Assembly (NCBI RefSeq): GCF_003208055.1
Contig: NZ_QJUE01000001.1
Coordinates: forward strand, 186,001 to 250,000
Length of the DNA stretch: 64,000 nucleotides
Source: Prochlorococcus marinus XMU1408
GTDB lineage: Bacteria; Cyanobacteriota; Cyanobacteriia; PCC-6307; Cyanobiaceae
Reading direction: 5' to 3'
In this document: piece after piece, positions 59,377 to 64,000 of the stretch
How positions within the stretch are numbered: the first letter of the stretch is position 1
Layout of the letters: each line of letters begins with the position of its first letter
Position numbers and translations under genes: made by a program
The notes under the pieces: generated by a model
Told to the model about the DNA's origin: nothing
The model's input: only the letters and a program-made list of their open reading frames with translations
Databases searched by the model: none

Positions 59377-60763
59377 CAATACAGAATTTTGAAAAGATAT
59401 TATCAAGTAAGCTTTCTGTTAAATCGTCCCCTGTTAGTTCTCCTAGATGATTGATAGCTTGTCGTAAATCGATTGTCCAAAAATCCCAAGGTAGTTTTTC
59501 ATCAAAAACTTTATCAATATTTTCTAGGGATTTTATTGTTGACTTTGCAAGATCTAGCTGTCTTTCATTTAGTGCTATATCCAATCCATGAGTTTGAGAA
59601 GAACCACATAATTTTAGTAGACAATTAATTAGATCCTCCTCTCCGTCACCTGTTTTTGCACTTATTATTACTAGATTTTCTTTTTTTATAGTATTTATTG
59701 TATCCTTTTTGGAGGAAGAAAGATTATTTAAATCTGATTTATTTCCAACAATTAATAGTGGAATACTTGTTGGGATTTGTTTTAGTATTGACTCATCCTC
59801 GTTAGTCCATCCGGTTGAACAATCAAAGATTAATACAATGAGATCAGTTTGTTTTAAAGCTTCTTGAGTCCTAGAAATACCTATATTTTCGATGATATCT
59901 TTTGTTTCTCTTATACCCGCAGTATCAATAAAAGTTACTGGTATACCCTCTAATACAATCTCACTTTCCAAAAGATCTCTGGTGGTTCCAGGTAAGTCTG
60001 TAACAATAGCTTTTTCTTTTTTTGTAAGCCTATTCATTAAGGAGCTTTTCCCTACATTAGGCTTTCCTATTAGAGCAACTTTGAGGCCAGAGCGAATCAA
60101 TGTTCCTCTCTTAGCATTATCTATGAGTTTGTTTAGATCTTTTTTAATTGCGAAAATTTCATTTTTTATATTTTCTTCTTCTAACTTTGGAAGATCTTCC
60201 TCAAAATCAATCCTTGCTTCAATTTCAGTTAGTTGATCCAGCAGACGATGCCTTATCGATTGAACCGTAGTTTGAATATTTCCTTCAATTCCATTCATGG
60301 CAAGTTCTGCTGCTTTTTTACTCCTCGCGGAAACTAGTTCACTAATTGATTCTGCTTGAGTAAGGCTTAAACGACCATTGATCACGGCTCTTTGACTAAA
60401 CTCACCTGGCTCAGCTCTTCGAACATTTGGATTATCTAATATTCTTTCAAGGATCTTTTGGACTGCAATGATTCCACCATGGCAATGAATTTCCACTATA
60501 TCTTCGCCCGTAAAGCTTCTCGGTCCTTTCATAATTAGGATTAAAACTTCATCTATATATTTTTTTTGATTTGCTTCCGTTACATGTCCGTAAAGTACTT
60601 TGTGACTACTCCAATGGTGCATTCCGGGTACATGAACAACACTTTTACTAATCTCGATTGCGGAGGAGCCAGAGATCCGAATAGCAGCAATACTTCCTTG
60701 GCCGGGAGAGACGGCGGTTGCAATTGCCGCAATGGTATCTTCTGTAGGGGAAAACGAATTCAT
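59369..60763 (-). CDS. mnmE: tRNA modification GTPase MnmE
   Basis: A 464-residue GTPase that, with MnmG, adds the cmnm5 group to wobble U34 of certain tRNAs. An N-terminal formyl-THF-binding domain (about 1-120; DTIAAIATAVSPGQGSIAAIRISG) precedes a helical domain and an inserted G domain: G1 GKPNVGKSS, G3 DTAGIRETKD and G4 NKSD. The C-terminal CIGK tail holds the conserved Cys. Its length is standard. The stop lies in a palindrome (59351-59376). MnmG is not in this window. Confidence 0.96.
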   Translation of the reverse strand: MNSFSPTEDTIAAIATAVSPGQGSIAAIRISGSSAIEISKSVVHVPGMHHWSSHKVLYGHVTEANQKKYIDEVLILIMKGPRSFTGEDIVEIHCHGGIIAVQKILERILDNPNVRRAEPGEFSQRAVINGRLSLTQAESISELVSARSKKAAELAMNGIEGNIQTTVQSIRHRLLDQLTEIEARIDFEEDLPKLEEENIKNEIFAIKKDLNKLIDNAKRGTLIRSGLKVALIGKPNVGKSSLMNRLTKKEKAIVTDLPGTTRDLLESEIVLEGIPVTFIDTAGIRETKDIIENIGISRTQEALKQTDLIVLIFDCSTGWTNEDESILKQIPTSIPLLIVGNKSDLNNLSSSKKDTINTIKKENLVIISAKTGDGEEDLINCLLKLCGSSQTHGLDIALNERQLDLAKSTIKSLENIDKVFDEKLPWDFWTIDLRQAINHLGELTGDDLTESLLDNIFSKFCIGK

Positions 60764-60835
60764 TAATCAATAGTTACGCAATCTTCACTAAGATCTAATG
60801 TAGTTTTCCTTTTTATAAACAAGATTTTTGAAAAT

Positions 60836-61291
60836 ATGAGAAAAATCTTCCTCAATTTAATAAAAAGAATCCGTAAATTTATCTCTTGGCTTTGGAATCA
60901 GGAAGGTTCTCCCTCTCAGCGAGCATTAGGTTTTGGTGTGGGAATTTTTAGCGGTTGCTTTCCATTCTTTGGTTTGCAAACTTTGATGGGTGTATTTTTA
61001 GCAAAAATTCTTAAGGGCAATACTATCTTGGCTGCTGTGGGAACTTGGATTAGCAACCCATTTACCTATTTACCTCTTTACTATTTTAATTTTAGAATAG
61101 GTTCATTACTATTTAATAGTGATAAAGAAGTAGTTGATTATAGCCTTATAACTAATAATAACTTATGGTCTCAAAGTTGGTATTTAAGTTCGCGACTCAT
61201 AATTGGTTCGATTTGTGTGGGTCTTGTGACTGGAATTATTGGTGGGCTTTGCTTGTATCTTCCACTTAAGAAACTTTCAAATACAATTTAA
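60836..61291 (+). CDS. DUF2062 membrane protein
   Basis: A 151-residue protein of the DUF2062 family, with GSPSQRALGFGVGIFSGCFPFFGLQTLM near residue 25 and the NPFTYLPLYYFNFRIG motif, plus a C-terminal hydrophobic helix. Two to three membrane segments are likely. In other bacteria related domains are found in small putative transporters or glycosyltransferase fusions; no function can be assigned here. It is divergent from mnmE with 72 bases between starts. Confidence 0.85.
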   Translation: MRKIFLNLIKRIRKFISWLWNQEGSPSQRALGFGVGIFSGCFPFFGLQTLMGVFLAKILKGNTILAAVGTWISNPFTYLPLYYFNFRIGSLLFNSDKEVVDYSLITNNNLWSQSWYLSSRLIIGSICVGLVTGIIGGLCLYLPLKKLSNTI

Positions 61292-61384
61292 AATTATTAA
61301 TTTTTTAGAAAGAGTTTAATGAGTAATTTGTGTCTTCGATTCATTATTTGTTTTTTGTTTATGATAGTAGGATTAGCTAGAAAA

Positions 61385-63721
61385 TTAACTTATACCTGTT
61401 CTTGCAATATCTAAAACATCAACCATTGAACGTATTTGATTCATAGTAATTTCTAGTTGGTTAACGCTTTCTAACTCAATTCTTAGATCTATACATGCTG
61501 GTTTGCCATATGAAGTTTTAACTCTTGCATCGATTACATTGATACCTCTATCAGAGAGCCTCATTAGTATGTCTTTAAGAACTCCTACTCTATCAATAAC
61601 CTCAATTCTTAATTGAATAGGAAATTTTTCTTCTTTCATGCGTACATTATTATTCCAATGCACTGATAATTTTCTATTACTTGGTATTGACTCTACATTG
61701 ACACAATTAGTTCGATGTATAGTTATACCATGATTACCAAGTGCAACAGTTCCAATAATTGGTTCTCCTGGTAAAGGGCTGCAACACCCTCCAAGTCGAT
61801 AGTCAAGCCCTTCTAAGCCAATAATTGGTGAATATTTGGTTTGTGATGTTTTGGATTTATTTGAGGCAAGATTTGATTGTATTCCAATTTGGTTTGCTAG
61901 CTCAAGATTACTTACTTCTGGCTCAGGTAGCTGACTTTGTATTTTAATTTCTTCTCTAAATCTATTAATGACTTGATTTAAGGTTAAGGCTCCAAATCCT
62001 AGTGCAGCCAATAAATCTTCAGTAGTCTTAAGATTACATCTTTCAGCAACTTTAGATATTGCTTCACCTTTAAGTAAATTATCAATTCCTTTACGACCAA
62101 ATTCCTGTTCTAGGAGTTCTTTCCCTCTCAATATTGTTTCCTGACGATGACTTTTTTTATACCATTGTCTAATGCGATTTCTAGCCGTGGGTGTGGCCAC
62201 ATAGTTTAACCAATCTAGGCTGGGATGAGAGCTTTTATGAGTAAGGATTTCAACAAAATCTCCATTTTCAAGCGGTGTTGATAGTACACATAGTCGATCA
62301 TTAATCCTAGCACCATTGCAATGATTCCCTACTTCAGAGTGAATACGATAAGCAAAATCGATCGCTGTTGATCCATTCCTTAATCCTAAAACATCTCCTT
62401 TTGGAGTAAAAACAAATACCTCCTCATCAAATAAATCCTCTTTGATTGATGCAAGATAGTCATTATGATCATTGACTCCATCTTCTTGTTGCCATTCAAC
62501 TAATTGGCGTAACCAATTAAATTTTTCTGAATCAGGATTAGCAGGAGAACCTCCTTCTTTATACTTCCAATGAGCTGCTATTCCAAATTCTGACACTCGA
62601 TGCATTTCAGGAGTTCTAATTTGTACCTCAATAGGCCTGTGCCTACCGATTACAGCTGTGTGTAGTGATTGGTAGCCATTTGGCTTTGGGAGGCCTATAT
62701 AATCTTTGAAACGCCCAGGTATTGGCCTGAATGTGTCATGGACAACAGCAAGTGCTCGGTAACATGTTTCGACATCTGAGACATGTATTCTAAGAGCAGC
62801 AACATCAAAAATCTCATGAAATTCTTTTTGTTGCCTTTGCATTTTGCTCCAAATTCCATATAGATGTTTTGGTCGACCACTAACTTCACATTGATTCAGC
62901 CCTGCCGAGTTCAAACGATCTTTTAGCAATTGAACTGTTGTATTTAATCTTTCTTCTCTTTCACTGCGTTTACTAGCTATTTGTTGTTGAATTTCTCTAT
63001 AGGGTTCTGGCTCTAAAAGCTTAAATGCTAAGTCCTCTAGTTCCCATTTAAAACGTCCTATTCCTAATCGGTTTGCAAGTGGAGCATAAATTTCTCTTGT
63101 TTCTTTAGCTATTCGATGTTGCTTTTCTTTCGGTAGGAAACTAATAGTACGCATATTGTGAAGCCTATCTGCGAGCTTTACTAATACAACTCGAATATCG
63201 CTAGCCATAGCTAAAAACATTTTACGTAAGTTTTCTGCTTGAGCTTCTGTTCGATTATTAAAATGGATTCCGCCTAATTTAGTAACACCTTCAACTAAAT
63301 ATCTAACTTCACTGCCAAAATATCCTTCGAGTTGTTCTGGTGTTATGTCTGTATCTTCGACGACGTCATGTAAAAAACCTGCTGCGATCACACTAGCGCT
63401 TGCACCTATCTCTCTTAGTAAGTCTGCTACTGCAACAGGATGAGTTATGTAGGGCTCACCACTTTTTCTGTATTGTCCTCTATGTAATTGGAATGCAAGA
63501 TCAAAAGCAGCAACTAATAATGCTTCAGAATCTCTTGGACAACTTACTCCTATTCCTGGTGGAATATTTGCAATGCAATCTTTTAACCATTCTGGCAAAA
63601 TAATCTCATAATCATCAATATGCTGAATCAGATGAGTTCTGAGTTGTGGCTGGCCATCAAAATATTCATCACAGACAATATTTGCCTGGCTTGAATTGCG
63701 TGCAGAGGTGACTTTAGGCAT
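61385..63721 (-). CDS. Bifunctional (p)ppGpp synthetase/hydrolase
   Basis: A 778-residue RelA/SpoT homolog with HD hydrolase (FLHDVVEDTD, about residue 116), synthetase (RFKDYIGLPKPNGYQSLHT; the RFKD motif marks bifunctional enzymes), TGS (VFTPKGDVLGL) and C-terminal ACT domains. It makes and removes the stringent alarmone ppGpp in response to starvation or darkness. I chose ATG 63721 (MPKVTSARNSS); a GTG two codons earlier is also in frame. It is divergent from the partial ABC gene, with about 54 bases between the starts. Confidence 0.94.
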   Translation of the reverse strand: MPKVTSARNSSQANIVCDEYFDGQPQLRTHLIQHIDDYEIILPEWLKDCIANIPPGIGVSCPRDSEALLVAAFDLAFQLHRGQYRKSGEPYITHPVAVADLLREIGASASVIAAGFLHDVVEDTDITPEQLEGYFGSEVRYLVEGVTKLGGIHFNNRTEAQAENLRKMFLAMASDIRVVLVKLADRLHNMRTISFLPKEKQHRIAKETREIYAPLANRLGIGRFKWELEDLAFKLLEPEPYREIQQQIASKRSEREERLNTTVQLLKDRLNSAGLNQCEVSGRPKHLYGIWSKMQRQQKEFHEIFDVAALRIHVSDVETCYRALAVVHDTFRPIPGRFKDYIGLPKPNGYQSLHTAVIGRHRPIEVQIRTPEMHRVSEFGIAAHWKYKEGGSPANPDSEKFNWLRQLVEWQQEDGVNDHNDYLASIKEDLFDEEVFVFTPKGDVLGLRNGSTAIDFAYRIHSEVGNHCNGARINDRLCVLSTPLENGDFVEILTHKSSHPSLDWLNYVATPTARNRIRQWYKKSHRQETILRGKELLEQEFGRKGIDNLLKGEAISKVAERCNLKTTEDLLAALGFGALTLNQVINRFREEIKIQSQLPEPEVSNLELANQIGIQSNLASNKSKTSQTKYSPIIGLEGLDYRLGGCCSPLPGEPIIGTVALGNHGITIHRTNCVNVESIPSNRKLSVHWNNNVRMKEEKFPIQLRIEVIDRVGVLKDILMRLSDRGINVIDARVKTSYGKPACIDLRIELESVNQLEITMNQIRSMVDVLDIARTGIS

Positions 63722-63775
63722 CAGCACCGGCTATTAATTTATTTTATTCAAACTGAACATTTCTAGCTACCTTTT

Positions 63776-64000
63776 ATGAAAAATTCACTAAAAGAGGTTT
63801 TAAAGATAAATAAACTAAATGCTATTTATCCAAATAACTCTAACTATGTATTGAACGGATTAGATTTGAGTATAAATTGTGGAGATAGGCTTGCATTAGT
63901 TGGTAGTTCAGGATGCGGTAAAAGTACTGTTGCGAAGGCAGTAATGCAGCTTCTTCCGAAAGGAAGTACTTGTCATGGTGAGATTTTATTGAATGGAAAA
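63776..64000 (+). CDS. ABC transporter ATP-binding protein, N-terminal part (cut by window end)
   Basis: The first 75 residues only: LKINKLNAIYPNNSNYVLNG, then Walker A GSSGCGKST (about residues 45-53) and AVMQLLPKG, which resembles peptide or nickel (Dpp/Opp) ATPases. The frame runs off the window. The signature motif, Walker B and transport partners lie outside, so substrate is unknown. Confidence 0.8.
   Translation, partial: MKNSLKEVLKINKLNAIYPNNSNYVLNGLDLSINCGDRLALVGSSGCGKSTVAKAVMQLLPKGSTCHGEILLNGK

Noticed and set aside
61319-61414. A 31-codon frame with a hydrophobic part, plus strand
   Set aside because: It overlaps the end of the relA/spoT gene antisense, has no clear ribosome-binding site, and its composition looks random.

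Overview
This window is an AT-rich (roughly one-third G+C, estimated by eye), densely coding stretch of chromosome from a marine picocyanobacterium, almost certainly Prochlorococcus. The call rests on the NDH-1 subunits NdhA/D/E/F/G/H/I/M, Ycf3, Ycf34, ChlM, phylloquinone (men) genes, poly-cis carotenoid genes, and the cyanobacterial regulators RpaA, RpaB, Rre1/Ycf29, PedR-like and RbcR. The clade or strain cannot be fixed from the sequence. Genes are packed tightly, often overlap, and many begin with GTG or TTG. I see no insertion sequence, prophage, CRISPR array, rRNA or obvious genomic island; nearly everything is core metabolism.

Layout. 1-1.7 kb: tail of an ArnT-like glycosyltransferase, a UPF0367 protein, a lone cobalt-type ABC ATPase, tRNA-Asn. 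2-9 kb: rpaA facing holB-tmk-copper P-type ATPase; ycf3 facing radA. 9-13.8 kb: rpaB followed by a lipid cluster plsX-fabH-fabD-plsC. 13.8-21.8 kb: tsaB, ycf34, cca, an RRM protein, crtB and crtP, ndhM-DUF3172, rbcR and a Z-ISO/NnrU protein. 21.8-28.7 kb: ndhF, ndhD, scpA, a sugar-nucleotide pyrophosphorylase, metF. 28.7-34.7 kb: a PedR-like regulator, then a minus-strand run gltA-ndhA-ndhI-ndhG-ndhE-nadK-CYTH-small ORF. 34.8-44.6 kb: a DUF3352 protein, rhodanese, trpB, SUI1, cysC, purE, nagA, chlM, rre1, a cysteine desulfurase, rsmH. 44.6-51 kb: ndhH and the phylloquinone genes. 51-64 kb: gshB-grxC, prfB with a programmed frameshift, ybeY, dgkA, pabA/trpG, hisC-like, argS, nadC, mnmE, a DUF2062 protein, relA/spoT and the start of a second ABC ATPase.

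How the genes fit together. Eight NDH-1 subunits lie in five separate transcription units. Phytoene synthase, phytoene desaturase and a Z-ISO-like zeta-carotene isomerase lie within 5.5 kb and cover the first three steps of the poly-cis carotenoid route. MenF, MenC, MenE, MenA and the DHNA-CoA thioesterase supply phylloquinone for photosystem I. Five light-, redox- or clock-linked regulators sit in the same 42 kb.

I did not find a clearly new biological system. The observations I rate highest are: a short reading frame (28976-29125, minus) with a strong ribosome-binding site before a TTG start; an N-terminal extension with heptad repeats on PlsX; a 15-bp perfect hairpin inside the end of rsmH; a 26-bp perfect palindrome across the mnmE stop; and the RF2 frameshift at 52254-52260.
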